A stretch of DNA of 64,000 nucleotides, taken from NCBI GenBank assembly GCA_019359235.1, contig JAHHHT010000021.1:1-64000 (forward strand). The letters run 5' to 3'. The notes under the pieces are model-generated. The model did not search any database, had not been told where the DNA came from, and was given only the letters and a program-made list of their open reading frames with translations. This DNA is from Oscillatoria princeps RMCB-10 (lineage in GTDB: Bacteria; Cyanobacteriota; Cyanobacteriia; Cyanobacteriales; Oscillatoriaceae). Positions 20,686 to 29,379 of this stretch are shown in pieces. How positions within the stretch are numbered: the stretch's first letter is position 1; every line of letters starts with the position of its first letter. Both the position numbers and the translations under genes were made by a program.

Positions 20686-21957
20686 CTACTCAGGGAGCAC
20701 CGGCAGCGGGCCAGGTCGCACCTCCAAGTTGAGGATTTTACCGCTGCGGTTGAGTTGCAAAAGCAACCGGCCACCGACGCTGCTATTTTCCACAATCTGC
20801 TGAACGGTTTCCGCCTTAGCCACCGGCTGCCGGTCAATCTTTTGGATCACATCGCCCGCCCGCACACCCGCCCCAGCTGCCGGCGATCCGGGAATAATCC
20901 CCCGAATTAACACGCCCTGTTCAAGTTCCACGCGCATGCCAGTGTTGGGGTCAGCGTTAATCTCTTTCTTAATTCCCGGCGTCAGGGACACCATTTCGAT
21001 GCCCAAGAAAGGATGCTCAACTTTGCCCTTAGCAATCAGCTGCTCGGCGATGCGCTCAACTGTGTTAATCGGAATAGAAAAACCCAGACCTTGAGCGCCA
21101 CTGATAATCGCCGTATTCATGCCAATCACCTCACCTGCAGCATTGAGAAGCGGGCCCCCGGAGTTCCCAGGATTAATCGCCGCATCCGTTTGAATAAAGC
21201 CAACGCGCTTGTCAGGGACGCCGATTTGGTTGCTAGAGCGACCAGTAGCGCTGATGATGCCGGCGGTTACCGTGTTGTCCAAACCCAAGGGGTTGCCAAT
21301 CGCGATCGCCCACTCTCCGGGGTGCAGCTGTTCGGAATCGCCGAAGGAAACCACCGGCAAGTCAGTGGCATCAATCTTAACCGCTGCCACATCGGTTACG
21401 GGGTCTGCGCCCAGCACCTTGCCGGTGAAGCTGCGACCGTCCTTGAGCCTCACCTCCACCCGGTCAGCGCCATCAATCACATGGGCGTTCGTGAGAATCT
21501 GGCCGTTGGAACTGATGATAAAGCCAGAACCGCTGCCTCGCTCCTGGCGCTCTTCCGGCACCCTTCCCCGCCGACCAAAAAACCGCCGGAACAAGGGATG
21601 CTCCTTCGGAGCCGCTACGCTATCGTCAAACCTGGTTGGCCGCCTTCTGGCCACGGTTCGGGAAGCGTCGATGCGCACCACAGCCGGCCCCACCTTTTCC
21701 ACTGCGGCCACAATAAAATTGTCACCGGCGCTCAGTGGCAACAGCTGGGCAATCCGGGCACTGTTTGAGGCGCTTGTGGATTTCGCCGTCAAGGGTTGCG
21801 GCGTTCCCCTGTCAGGGGAGAACAACCGGGGATTGGCTTTCAGGAAGCGAGCGCCTAGAAAAGTTCCGCTTGCTGCCACCAGCACCAGCAACAGGTAAAT
21901 TGCCGATTGCTTCCAAGAGAATTTGCCGTCTTTATCGGTTTTGCCGGGAATATCCAT
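20686..21957 (-). CDS. Deg/HtrA-type serine protease (HhoA/HhoB/HtrA group), 423 aa
   Basis: A quality-control protease of the cell envelope. The ATG at 21957 is chosen because AAGGG lies just upstream and the protein then starts MDIPGKTDKDGKFSWKQ, a short cytoplasmic tail before a membrane anchor (YLLLVLVAASGTFLGARFL). The catalytic triad is visible: His in ILTNAHVIDGAD, Asp in DPVTDVAAVKI, Ser in AINPGNSGGPLL. A single PDZ domain follows (GVLIRGIIPGSPAAGAGVRAGDVIQKI). Cyanobacteria carry three such genes; which one this is cannot be told here. It is divergent from dnaA. Confidence 0.93.
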   Translation of the reverse strand: MDIPGKTDKDGKFSWKQSAIYLLLVLVAASGTFLGARFLKANPRLFSPDRGTPQPLTAKSTSASNSARIAQLLPLSAGDNFIVAAVEKVGPAVVRIDASRTVARRRPTRFDDSVAAPKEHPLFRRFFGRRGRVPEERQERGSGSGFIISSNGQILTNAHVIDGADRVEVRLKDGRSFTGKVLGADPVTDVAAVKIDATDLPVVSFGDSEQLHPGEWAIAIGNPLGLDNTVTAGIISATGRSSNQIGVPDKRVGFIQTDAAINPGNSGGPLLNAAGEVIGMNTAIISGAQGLGFSIPINTVERIAEQLIAKGKVEHPFLGIEMVSLTPGIKKEINADPNTGMRVELEQGVLIRGIIPGSPAAGAGVRAGDVIQKIDRQPVAKAETVQQIVENSSVGGRLLLQLNRSGKILNLEVRPGPLPVLPE

Positions 21958-22173
21958 CACAACCCTTTTCAGCTGCCTTGCTTTTCGGAGAACAAATCTG
22001 CCTGACTCGATTCTGGCCCAGTGCGGGCGCGTTGTCTCCTTGACTTCATTATAGTTAAATGGGAAGTCCGGGACACCCGGGATCGGCGGGCCCAAGACAT
22101 CTGCCGGTTCTGTGCGCCGTTCAGTAAAGTCTTTGTTAAACTCATCATGTCGGACGGTTCACGGAGGTGAGCG

Positions 22174-23553
22174 GTGGCCATTCCCCTTGAAAGTCTCTGG
22201 AATCAAGTCCTAGAACGCCTGCAGCTACAGCTGAGTCGGCCCACCTTTGAGACTTGGATCAAAACAGCCAGCGCCCAGCAGTTGGAAAATAATTGTTTGG
22301 TGATTCGCACCCCCAACCCCTTCGCCCGCAATTGGTTGCAGAAGTATTACCTCAAAACCATTGCCGGCGTCGTGCAGGACATTCTGGGGCATCCCGTGGA
22401 CATTTACATCACCACTGTCCAGGGAGAGCTTTCCGGCGGTGCCGGTGAGGCCGAATTCCGCTGGCCATCCCCACCGGCAGCCCTCTCAGAACAGGCCCAC
22501 AGCCACCGGCCCAGACCGACCGACCTCAACCCCAAGTATGTTTTCTCCCGCTTCGTAGTCGGCCCCAACAATCGCATGGCCCACGCCGCCGCTCTGGCGG
22601 TAGCGGAATCTCCCGGACGAGAGTTTAATCCCCTGTTTTTGTGCGGAGGCGTCGGTTTGGGAAAAACCCACCTCATGCAGGCCATTGCCCACTATCGCTT
22701 GGAGATTGACCCCGACGCCAACATTTTTTACGTTTCCACCGAGCAATTTACCAATGATTTAATTGCCGCCATTCGCAAGGACAGCATGCAGAGTTTCCGG
22801 GAGCACTACCGCGCCGGTGACGTGTTGCTGGTGGATGACATTCAGTTTATTGAAGGCAAGGAATACACCCAAGAAGAGTTTTTCCACACCTTCAACACCC
22901 TCCACGAAGCAGGCAAGCAAGTCGTTCTGGCTTCTGACCGCCCGCCCAACCTGATTCCGCGATTGCAAGAAAGGCTTTGCTCTCGGTTCTCGATGGGGCT
23001 GATTGCCGATATCCAGCGCCCAGATTTGGAAACGCGAATGGCGATTCTGCAAAAAAAGGCAGAGTGCGAGAATATGCGTCTGCCGCGAGATGTGATAGAA
23101 TATTTAGCCTCTAATTACACTTCCAACATTCGCGAGCTGGAAGGGGCTTTGATTCGGGCGGTGGCGTATATTTCCATTTCCGGGGTGCCGATGACGGTGG
23201 AGAATATTGCGCCGATTGTCAACCCCCCAACAGAAAAGGTGGAAGCAACACCGGCAGCCGTTATCATGGCTGTTGTGGATATGTTCGATGTTTCTATAGA
23301 GGATTTGAAGGGGAGCTCGCGCCGGCGGGAAATCAGCCAAGCTCGCCAAATTGGAATGTATTTGATGCGCCAGCACACGGATCTGAGTTTGCCCAAGATT
23401 GGCGAGGAGTTTGGCGGCAAAGACCACACCACCGTGCTCTACAGCTGCGAAAAGATTGCCCAGTTGAAGGAAACTGACCCGAATTGGGCGCAAACCCTGC
23501 GCCAGCTCACCGACCGCATCAACTTTGCCAGTCGCTCCCAAAACCAATCCTGA
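22174..23553 (+). CDS. dnaA: Chromosomal replication initiator DnaA
   Basis: Binds DnaA boxes and opens the origin. It starts with GTG at 22174 after a strong GGAGGTGAG site. Domain I is [30 protein letters not shown] variable linker follows, then the AAA+ domain with the Walker [10 protein letters not shown] near residue 158 and Walker [10 protein letters not shown]. Domain IV carries the DNA-recognition signature [15 protein letters not shown] near the C-terminus. The 459 residues are normal. The DnaA-box cluster lies directly downstream. Confidence 0.97.
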   Translation: MAIPLESLWNQVLERLQLQLSRPTFETWIKTASAQQLENNCLVIRTPNPFARNWLQKYYLKTIAGVVQDILGHPVDIYITTVQGELSGGAGEAEFRWPSPPAALSEQAHSHRPRPTDLNPKYVFSRFVVGPNNRMAHAAALAVAESPGREFNPLFLCGGVGLGKTHLMQAIAHYRLEIDPDANIFYVSTEQFTNDLIAAIRKDSMQSFREHYRAGDVLLVDDIQFIEGKEYTQEEFFHTFNTLHEAGKQVVLASDRPPNLIPRLQERLCSRFSMGLIADIQRPDLETRMAILQKKAECENMRLPRDVIEYLASNYTSNIRELEGALIRAVAYISISGVPMTVENIAPIVNPPTEKVEATPAAVIMAVVDMFDVSIEDLKGSSRRREISQARQIGMYLMRQHTDLSLPKIGEEFGGKDHTTVLYSCEKIAQLKETDPNWAQTLRQLTDRINFASRSQNQS

Positions 23554-23639
23554 TATCGCGTCCGGTTGTATATGACTCGTTATCAGAGCTGGGCTGATCG
23601 GGAGCCGGGGAGAGGAATTAACATTTTGAGTGTAAAGAA

Positions 23640-23840
23640 TCAATAAGGTTGCCGGCACCTGTGGAAAAAACTGGGGAAAATCTGTGTAAAAACTCGGAGT
23701 TTCGGTGGAAAACCTGAATGAGCAACCGTGGCCTGTGGAAAAGCCGGCCAGGTTTTCCACAAGTTTTCCACAGGAAGGGCAGAGCTGAAACTTATGCAAC
23801 AAGCCTGTTTCTAAACTTTTTCCACAGTTTCCACAGCCAA
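23640..23840. other. oriC: Probable origin of replication (oriC), DnaA-box cluster
   Basis: Five perfect DnaA boxes (TTTTCCACA or its complement) lie at 23660-23668, 23734-23742, 23753-23761, 23764-23772 and 23818-23826. One-mismatch boxes lie at 23683-23691 (TGTGTAAAA), 23704-23712 (GGTGGAAAA) and 23827-23835 (GTTTCCACA). The position between dnaA and dnaN is the classical bacterial arrangement. Confidence 0.9.
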
Positions 23841-23845
23841 TCTCA

Positions 23846-24030
23846 TTAGGGCTTAGGGCTTAGGGCTTAGGGCTTAGGTTTCAGGTGGCACTCCAACCAA
23901 TGCCCCATGCCCCATGCCCCATGCCATGATGCCCCATGCCATGATGCCCTATGCCCCATGCCATGATGCCCCATCCCCAATGCCCAATCCAAAATCCTTG
24001 CATCCAAAATCCTTGCATCCACGCATCCCC
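23846..24030. repeat. Short tandem repeats between oriC and dnaN
   Basis: TTAGGGC-type heptamers (about five copies, 23846-23880) are followed by ATGCCCCATGCCATG units (23899-23985) and two CCAAAATCCTTGCATC units. A frame through them is open upstream of dnaN but encodes only low-complexity peptide. Confidence 0.85.
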
Positions 24031-24111
24031 CGCCCTACATGCTACGATTTGCTTCCAGGCAATTTTTGCCCGGATAGCGTGCAGTCCGTCCAACAAGTCC
24101 AAAGAATGGCT

Positions 24112-25302
24112 ATGAAGCTGGTTTGTGCCCAAAGTGACCTCAGTACCAATCTCTCACTGGTGAGTCGAGCCGTTCCCTCTCGCCCAACCCATCCAGTTCT
24201 TGCAAATGTGCTTTTAACCGCTGATGAAGAAACGCAGCAGGTGCAGCTGACTGGATTTGACCTTTCTGTTGGGATTCGCACCAGTTTTGCCGCGCAAGTG
24301 GAGGAGGGTGGGGAAATCACTCTGCCGGCAAAAATTTTGAACGAGATCGTTTCGAGAATGCCGGAAGGAGACATCAAGCTCGAAGACCGAGCGGAGGATG
24401 GAGAAAGCGAAGGGGCGGAGACAAGCATTATTGCCACCCTGACCTCGAGTTCAGGAAGCTATACCGTGCGGGGAATGGAGGCGGCAGATTTTCCAGCGTT
24501 GCCTGTGATTGAAGACGGCGAAGCCATTTATCTGCCTGCAGAAGCTTTAATCGAAGGATTGCGGGGCTGTTTGTTCGCCAGCAGTCCGGATGAAACAAAG
24601 CAGGTGCTCACCGGCGTGCATCTGAAACTTCAGCAAGACGGCATAGAATTTGCCGCTACAGACGGGCACCGGCTGGCTGTGGTGGAAACAGTTACGAACG
24701 CGAGTGAAGCCGAGGAGGAAGAGTATGGGGATGTCAGCGAGGTAGAAGAATTGGAGGTGACGGTTCCCGCAAGAGCTTTGCGGGAACTCGAGCGGATGAT
24801 AGGAATGCGACAGTCTCCTGAACCTGTCGCTCTCCATTTGGATGGGAGTCAAATTGTGTTTGAGTTGGGAGAGCAGCGCTTGACCAGTCGAAAACTGGAG
24901 GGGCAGTACCCGAATTACCGGCTGCTGATTCCGAATCACTTCTTAAGCGAAATCAATTTGGAGCGCCGGCGGCTTCTCAGTGCTTTGGAGCGCATAGCAG
25001 TGCTGGCTGACCAAAAAAACCACATTGTCAAGTGTACCGTAGACAGCGACCGTCAGCAGATTTATTTATCTGTAGAGGCTCAGGATGTTGGCAGCGGTCG
25101 GGAGGCACTGCAGGCAGATATTTCGGGAGACGAGCCGAAAGAAATTGCCTTCAATGTGAGATATCTGATGGATATTTTGAAAACGATGACTTGTGCGGAA
25201 GTGACGGTGAAGCTCAACGACACGACAAGTCCGGTTATCCTGACGCCGCTGTCCGGTCAGAAACAGACATTTTTGGTGATGCCGGTGCAGTTAAGAGCCT
25301 GA
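24112..25302 (+). CDS. dnaN: DNA polymerase III beta sliding clamp
   Basis: Forms the ring that tethers DNA polymerase to the template. The start at 24112 gives MKLVCAQSDL, the usual family N-terminus; the open frame upstream is tandem repeat. The three clamp domains are recognisable, for example LVSRAVPSRPTHPVLANVLLTA in domain 1, TDGHRLAVVET in domain 2, and the end SPVILTPLSGQKQTFLVMPVQL in domain 3. Its 396 residues are slightly longer than average because of acidic insertions (EDRAEDGESEGAE, EAEEEEYGDVSEVEE). Confidence 0.96.
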   Translation: MKLVCAQSDLSTNLSLVSRAVPSRPTHPVLANVLLTADEETQQVQLTGFDLSVGIRTSFAAQVEEGGEITLPAKILNEIVSRMPEGDIKLEDRAEDGESEGAETSIIATLTSSSGSYTVRGMEAADFPALPVIEDGEAIYLPAEALIEGLRGCLFASSPDETKQVLTGVHLKLQQDGIEFAATDGHRLAVVETVTNASEAEEEEYGDVSEVEELEVTVPARALRELERMIGMRQSPEPVALHLDGSQIVFELGEQRLTSRKLEGQYPNYRLLIPNHFLSEINLERRRLLSALERIAVLADQKNHIVKCTVDSDRQQIYLSVEAQDVGSGREALQADISGDEPKEIAFNVRYLMDILKTMTCAEVTVKLNDTTSPVILTPLSGQKQTFLVMPVQLRA

Positions 25303-25343
25303 ATAAATCTTTGTAGCCGGCAGGTTTCGCCCGCCGGTTCACC

Positions 25344-25420
25344 GTTTGTAGTAGGGCTTTAGCCCCACAGTTTGTAGTAGGGCTTTAGCCCCACCGTTTG
25401 TAGTAGGGCTTTAGCCCCAC
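25344..25420. repeat. Three tandem GTAGTAGGGCTTTAGCCCC units
   Basis: Period about 25 bp, containing the same GGGCTTTAGCCC palindrome as 12334-12410. Confidence 0.85.
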
Positions 25421-25450
25421 CGTTTTTAACCGGCAGCTCTACAAACTTTC

Positions 25451-25473
25451 GCCCGCCTGCGCGGGCTTTTTTT
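25451..25473 (+). terminator. Terminator after dnaN
   Basis: GCCCGC, CTGC loop, GCGGGC, then seven T: a textbook rho-independent terminator. Confidence 0.85.
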
Positions 25474-25776
25474 ATGGCAAGCGATTGCGCTCGGGCGTCG
25501 CACCGGCTTCCAGCGCAAGCTTGCCAACATGTGCGGACTTGCCGGTCAAAGAACTTGCGCCGGTTTGTAGTGAGGACTAAAGTCCTCATTCATTCTCTCG
25601 TAGCTGAGCGCGGAATCTATCCCCCTACTGCCAATCTCTGAGAGGCGGTTTTCTTATGGGCGACCGGCAGAATTTCACAGCCCTAACTGTAAAATTTATC
25701 TAACAGCGAGCCATCAGATGAGATGAACATGCTACAATAGAATATCTGAGCGTAACAGATACGGGAGGGAAAAGCC
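25474..25776. other. Intergenic stretch before the DUF433 gene
   Basis: No gene seen. GGGAGG at 25763 serves the TTG start that follows. Confidence 0.5.
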
Positions 25777-26076
25777 TTGGCAACTCTGGTGGATATCGGC
25801 ACACTGATTACAAGAGACCCCCAACTGCGCGGGGGGCGTCCTATCATTGCCGGCACCGGCACATCAGTCCGGCGTATTGCTGTTTTGTACAAGCAAGGTT
25901 TGCACGCGGAAGAGATTGTCTCTGAGATGGGACACCTGACGCTGGCACAGGTTTACGCAGCGCTGGCTTACTACCACGCCAACCGAGATGAGATTGAAGC
26001 AGATTTAGCGGAGGAAGAGGCAGAATATTTGCGGTTAGCAGCACTGCACAGTAAAAAAAAGGTTCAACAACCATGA
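25777..26076 (+). CDS. DUF433 family protein (probable antitoxin), 99 aa
   Basis: Starts with TTG at 25777, supported by the ribosome site GGGAGG 8 nt upstream. The family signature is clear: ITRDPQLRGGRPIIAGTGTSVRRIAVLYKQGLHAEEIVSEM, followed by LTLAQVYAALAYYHANRDEIEADL. DUF433 proteins have a small helix-turn-helix fold and often act as the antitoxin of a PIN-like partner. The next gene overlaps it by 4 nt, confirming a two-gene module. Confidence 0.9.
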   Translation: MATLVDIGTLITRDPQLRGGRPIIAGTGTSVRRIAVLYKQGLHAEEIVSEMGHLTLAQVYAALAYYHANRDEIEADLAEEEAEYLRLAALHSKKKVQQP

Positions 26077-26438
26077 GCGCTATTTGTCTGTACCTGGATG
26101 AAGACGCGAGACGGGAAGCGCTGCTGCAAGGTTTACGCGCTCGCAGTGTGGATGTGATTACTGTCGCCGAAGCCGGAATGCTCAGACGCAGTGATCAAGA
26201 ACAGCTGAATTGGGCGCAAGCGAATAATCGCGTCATTTACAGCTTCAATATCAGGGATTTTTACCGGCTGCACACCACTCTGCTTGAACAGGGACAATCC
26301 CACGCCGGCATTATTTTGTCGCAACAGGGTTACTCAGTAGGAACTCAGATGAGAGGCATCCTGAGGTTAATTGCCGCTAAGTCAGCGGAGGAAATGCATA
26401 ATCAGGTAGAATTTCTGAGCAATTGGCTCTATGATTGA
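26073..26438 (+). CDS. DUF5615 PIN-like protein (probable toxin), 121 aa
   Basis: Begins CLYLDEDARREALLQGLRARSVDVITVAEAGM, which fits the DUF5615 PIN-like family with an early Asp/Glu pair, and continues RVIYSFNIRDF, the place of the second acidic cluster. Such proteins are presumed RNases and are paired with DUF433. The ATGA overlap with the upstream gene means translational coupling. Activity is not proved by the sequence. Confidence 0.88.
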   Translation: MSAICLYLDEDARREALLQGLRARSVDVITVAEAGMLRRSDQEQLNWAQANNRVIYSFNIRDFYRLHTTLLEQGQSHAGIILSQQGYSVGTQMRGILRLIAAKSAEEMHNQVEFLSNWLYD

Positions 26439-26830
26439 GGTTGAGGAAGAACTGGTTGCTGTGGCTAATCATCCGCAGTTTAGGGCTGCAAGTTTAGAGG
26501 TGGGCACCGGCATGGCGTAGAATGGCCACACCGGCTCTGCCGGCACCCTCGCCTTACCCCCCAAATAACCTCCCCCAAAAACCTCAAAGGCGTCACCCCT
26601 TTCTCACTCAGGGGCAACGCCGAAACCCGCAATGCTACTTGCTGAAAAACGCCATATTTTCCAGCAGCATTCTTAGCATAAATCACCGAGTCTGTCAACA
26701 TCTCGGTCAGGAGGCAAAAGCCTAAGAACTAATTTATAAATAAAAAGTGAAGGCACAACAAACCGGGTTTCTTGAAGAAACCCGGTTTCTGGCCCCCATT
26801 CAGGCTTAAAAGTTGCTTTATAAATCAGCT
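26439..26830. other. Intergenic stretch
   Basis: No gene seen. Holds an AGAAACCGGGTTTCTT palindrome near its end (26759-26790). Confidence 0.5.
26759..26790. repeat. AAACCGGGTTTCTT palindrome
   Basis: Full inverted repeat just after the 3' end of the ArsA-like gene on the minus strand; probably also its terminator. Confidence 0.8.
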
Positions 26831-28018
26831 CTAAACCCTAGCCGCATCCCCAAAGCGAATCTTCAGATAATCATCCTCCATCTTCGCCCCCGCCGGCTGC
26901 AAAGCCGCCAGCGCTTGCGGCAGCACCAAATTGCGCCGGTGATTCCCAATCCGGATGTTCAACTCATCCCCCGTCTTGCTCAGCTGGACATTCCCTTTGG
27001 GAACACCCGGCAAGTACAGTTCCAAACTGTACTGATTCTTCTCCTGCACCACCCTGAGTGTGGTTTCCTTATAATAAACCTGCGTCGGATCTTCATCCGC
27101 ATACAGCGTCTCCTTCAGCCGGTCTAGCGCCTCCAAACCGCACATCTCCTCAGAATACAGAGGAACTTCCTTCACCGGCAGCGGGCGGAAATTCTCGTGA
27201 ATCTCGTGCCGGTACTGCTTTTGATTTTCCTTCCAGCGCTGGAAGAACGGATCTTTCACCGACTCAGGAATAATCCGATTTGCCACCACCAAATCCGTAC
27301 TGACATTGTACAGACTCAAATAGGCGTGGGCGCGTAAAGATTCCTTAATCACCATCTTCTCAGGATTCGTCACCAACCGCACCGAAGTCACGGTATTGTC
27401 CGTGAGAACCTTTTCCAGCGCCTCAATCTGCTCGTAGAATTCATAGGGCGCGTCCATCACCTCTTTATCCGGCAGAGAAAACCCCGCAATCGGTTTGAAG
27501 ATCGGCTCCACCAGAGGTCTGAGCGCCACTGATATGCCTTGCAGCGGCTTGTAGAATCTCCTCATATACCAGCCACTGACTTCCGGCAAACTCAGCAGTC
27601 GCAGTGCCGTGCCGGTGGGAGCCGAGTCAATAATCAGAACGTCGTACTCCCCTTCGTCGTAATGACGTTTCATCCGGACTAAGCCAAATATCTCATCCAT
27701 GCCCGGTAAAATCGCCAGTTCTTCAGCCTGAACCCCATCCAGCCCCCGAGCTTGCAGGACTTGGGTAATGTAGCGCTTGACAGCTCCCCAATTCGATTCC
27801 AATTCTATCAGGGCATCCAGTTCCGCTCCCCACAGGTTATTCCTAACCGGGCGCGGATCGTGGCCAAGTTCCATGTCAAAGCTGTCTGCCAGGGAGTGAG
27901 CGGGATCTGTGCTCAGGACAAGCGTCTTGTAGCCCAACTCCGCACAGCGCAAGCCGGTGGCAGCCGCCACAGACGTCTTGCCCACCCCCCCCTTGCCGGT
28001 CATCAAAATTAAACGCAT
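26831..28018 (-). CDS. ArsA/GET3-family ATPase with C-terminal HSP20-like domain, 395 aa
   Basis: A deviant Walker [18 protein letters not shown], opens the protein, followed by [17 protein letters not shown] and [18 protein letters not shown], the hallmark segments of ArsA/GET3 ATPases. The last ~90 residues ([38 protein letters not shown]) look like a small heat-shock (alpha-crystallin) domain, a fusion known as ArsA_HSP20. The arsenic-binding cysteines of true ArsA are not evident, so a chaperone or tail-anchored protein targeting role is more likely. DUF2358 lies just upstream on the same strand. Confidence 0.88.
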   Translation of the reverse strand: MRLILMTGKGGVGKTSVAAATGLRCAELGYKTLVLSTDPAHSLADSFDMELGHDPRPVRNNLWGAELDALIELESNWGAVKRYITQVLQARGLDGVQAEELAILPGMDEIFGLVRMKRHYDEGEYDVLIIDSAPTGTALRLLSLPEVSGWYMRRFYKPLQGISVALRPLVEPIFKPIAGFSLPDKEVMDAPYEFYEQIEALEKVLTDNTVTSVRLVTNPEKMVIKESLRAHAYLSLYNVSTDLVVANRIIPESVKDPFFQRWKENQKQYRHEIHENFRPLPVKEVPLYSEEMCGLEALDRLKETLYADEDPTQVYYKETTLRVVQEKNQYSLELYLPGVPKGNVQLSKTGDELNIRIGNHRRNLVLPQALAALQPAGAKMEDDYLKIRFGDAARV

Positions 28019-28061
28019 GGACAGTCAACCCCCGCCTGAAAATTCTTTACATTTATTTACT

Positions 28062-28448
28062 TTAGCGGTTTTTCACCGGCAACAGCTGCCTGAGGACGTC
28101 CAGCCGGGAACAGTCCCAGTAATCGATATGGCTGTCAATCAGTCCCTGTGCGTTCAGTTTTAACTCACTAAGGCCCGGGATTGCCATGCGGGGTTTCCAG
28201 GGCACCGGCGCAGTCCAGCTGAGCGTCCATCTGGTTTCAATCCTGTCGCCGGTGCGGCGGATGTCGCGCAAATGCAGCTTAATATCCATAAACCAAGTGC
28301 CGATAAACCCTATCATTTGCCGGTAGCGCTCGATACCTCGGAACCGGTTCATCGGGTCTTGAAAGTAGACATTTTCAGCATAAATGCTGTAAGTCTGGTC
28401 AGCTGGGAATCGCTGATAGTCCTGTTTGAGAATCTCGATGATGTCCAT
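28062..28448 (-). CDS. DUF2358 family protein, 128 aa
   Basis: Recognised by MDIIEILKQDYQRFPADQTYSIYAENVYFQDPMNRFRGIERYRQMI, an NTF2-like fold found in cyanobacteria and plastids. The rest is beta strand with Trp-rich segments (WTLSWTAPVPWKPRM). The function is unknown. It is 43 bp upstream of the ArsA/GET3-like gene in the same direction, so the two are probably co-transcribed. Confidence 0.85.
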   Translation of the reverse strand: MDIIEILKQDYQRFPADQTYSIYAENVYFQDPMNRFRGIERYRQMIGFIGTWFMDIKLHLRDIRRTGDRIETRWTLSWTAPVPWKPRMAIPGLSELKLNAQGLIDSHIDYWDCSRLDVLRQLLPVKNR

Positions 28449-28574
28449 TTGGCAATTTGGCAGGTTCTGCCGCGCTGATTGTAGGGGGGACGCTCTCCTG
28501 AAGCGGTTAGAATGGAGAGGTTAACTTTTGCCAACCGCCGCCGTGAAGGAGCGCCAACGAAAAAAGGGAGAGAC

Positions 28575-28596
28575 TTACCTAAAACGTTTTAGGTAA
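28575..28596. promoter_or_regulatory. 22-bp perfect palindrome, operator-like
   Basis: The sequence TTACCTAAAACG plus its mirror complement is a perfect 22-bp palindrome about 125 bp upstream of the DUF2358 gene. It has no U tract, so it is more like a protein-binding site than a terminator. Confidence 0.5.
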
Positions 28597-28650
28597 CTGG
28601 AGAACCGGTAAGCCTTTTTTGAAAATCTAAAAGGTAAAAACTAAAATAGT

Positions 28651-29217
28651 TTAGGGTTCCTCTTCTGACCACAGCCTTTCCAGTTGATACCGCCAAGCCG
28701 CCAGGGTTGCTTCACGAGACGAAGCCCCCTGCTGCATATCGCCCATCAGTCCTTCTTGATAGAACCGCTCTAAAGTCTGGAGCGTCGCTTCCAGAGATTG
28801 CCCCTGAAGCTTCGCAGCCCGGACAATCTGGCGGATGCGATCTTCCACCAGTCGGTTGAAGCTGTCAGACAGCCTCCGCTCGTGCAGCGACAAGAGTTTG
28901 CTGAGCGCGGCAGAAAAGTCAGCTAGAATCAGACTCGACCGGCTGTGCTGAAACACCCCCCACAGCACCCCCTGGTGCAGGGCGTAACGAGTTTCCAGGG
29001 TGTCATCAAAATTCGCTTCCATCAGCTGTTCCAGAAACGGTTGCGCTTCCGAGGCGGGGGCAATCGGCAGCAAAACCCGCAGCCAAGACAGATCCTCGGA
29101 GAGCAGGACTAACAGGCGAAACTTATCAGTTTCTACCTGCCACGATCCCGGTGCCGGAATCTCTACAGCCGATCCAAACATTTCCTGGAGTGTGTGGGAT
29201 ATTTCTTCAGGAGTCAT
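28651..29217 (-). CDS. Hypothetical protein, 188 aa
   Basis: Not recognised with certainty. Residues 1-125 (WQVETDKFRLLVLLSEDLSWLRVLLPIAPASEAQPFLEQLMEANFDDTLETRYALHQGVLWGVFQHSRSSL...) have the alternating strand and helix layout of CesT/YbjN-like chaperone folds. The C-terminal 60 residues are helical. There are no catalytic motifs, signal or membrane segments. Confidence 0.75.
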   Translation of the reverse strand: MTPEEISHTLQEMFGSAVEIPAPGSWQVETDKFRLLVLLSEDLSWLRVLLPIAPASEAQPFLEQLMEANFDDTLETRYALHQGVLWGVFQHSRSSLILADFSAALSKLLSLHERRLSDSFNRLVEDRIRQIVRAAKLQGQSLEATLQTLERFYQEGLMGDMQQGASSREATLAAWRYQLERLWSEEEP

Positions 29218-29298
29218 AGATATTTTAGGCTTTATATTTTACAGGGAGATGGAAGTGTGGCGCTTGTATAGCTAATAGCTGAAAGCTCCATTAATAAT

Positions 29299-29365
29299 CC
29301 CCCGACAGGAGTCGGGGGAAAGGTTAAGACGCCGAAATGGAGAAGGATGAATTAATTCATCCTTC
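29299..29365. terminator. Two hairpins after the DUF4912 gene
   Basis: CCCCCGAC/AGGA/GTCGGGGG at 29299-29318, and a perfect 24-bp palindrome (GAAGGATGAATT plus complement) at 29342-29365. They lie between the convergent-side ends of two minus-strand genes and may end transcription of the repeat-protein gene. Confidence 0.55.
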
Positions 29366-29379
29366 ATCCTTCATTCCCT

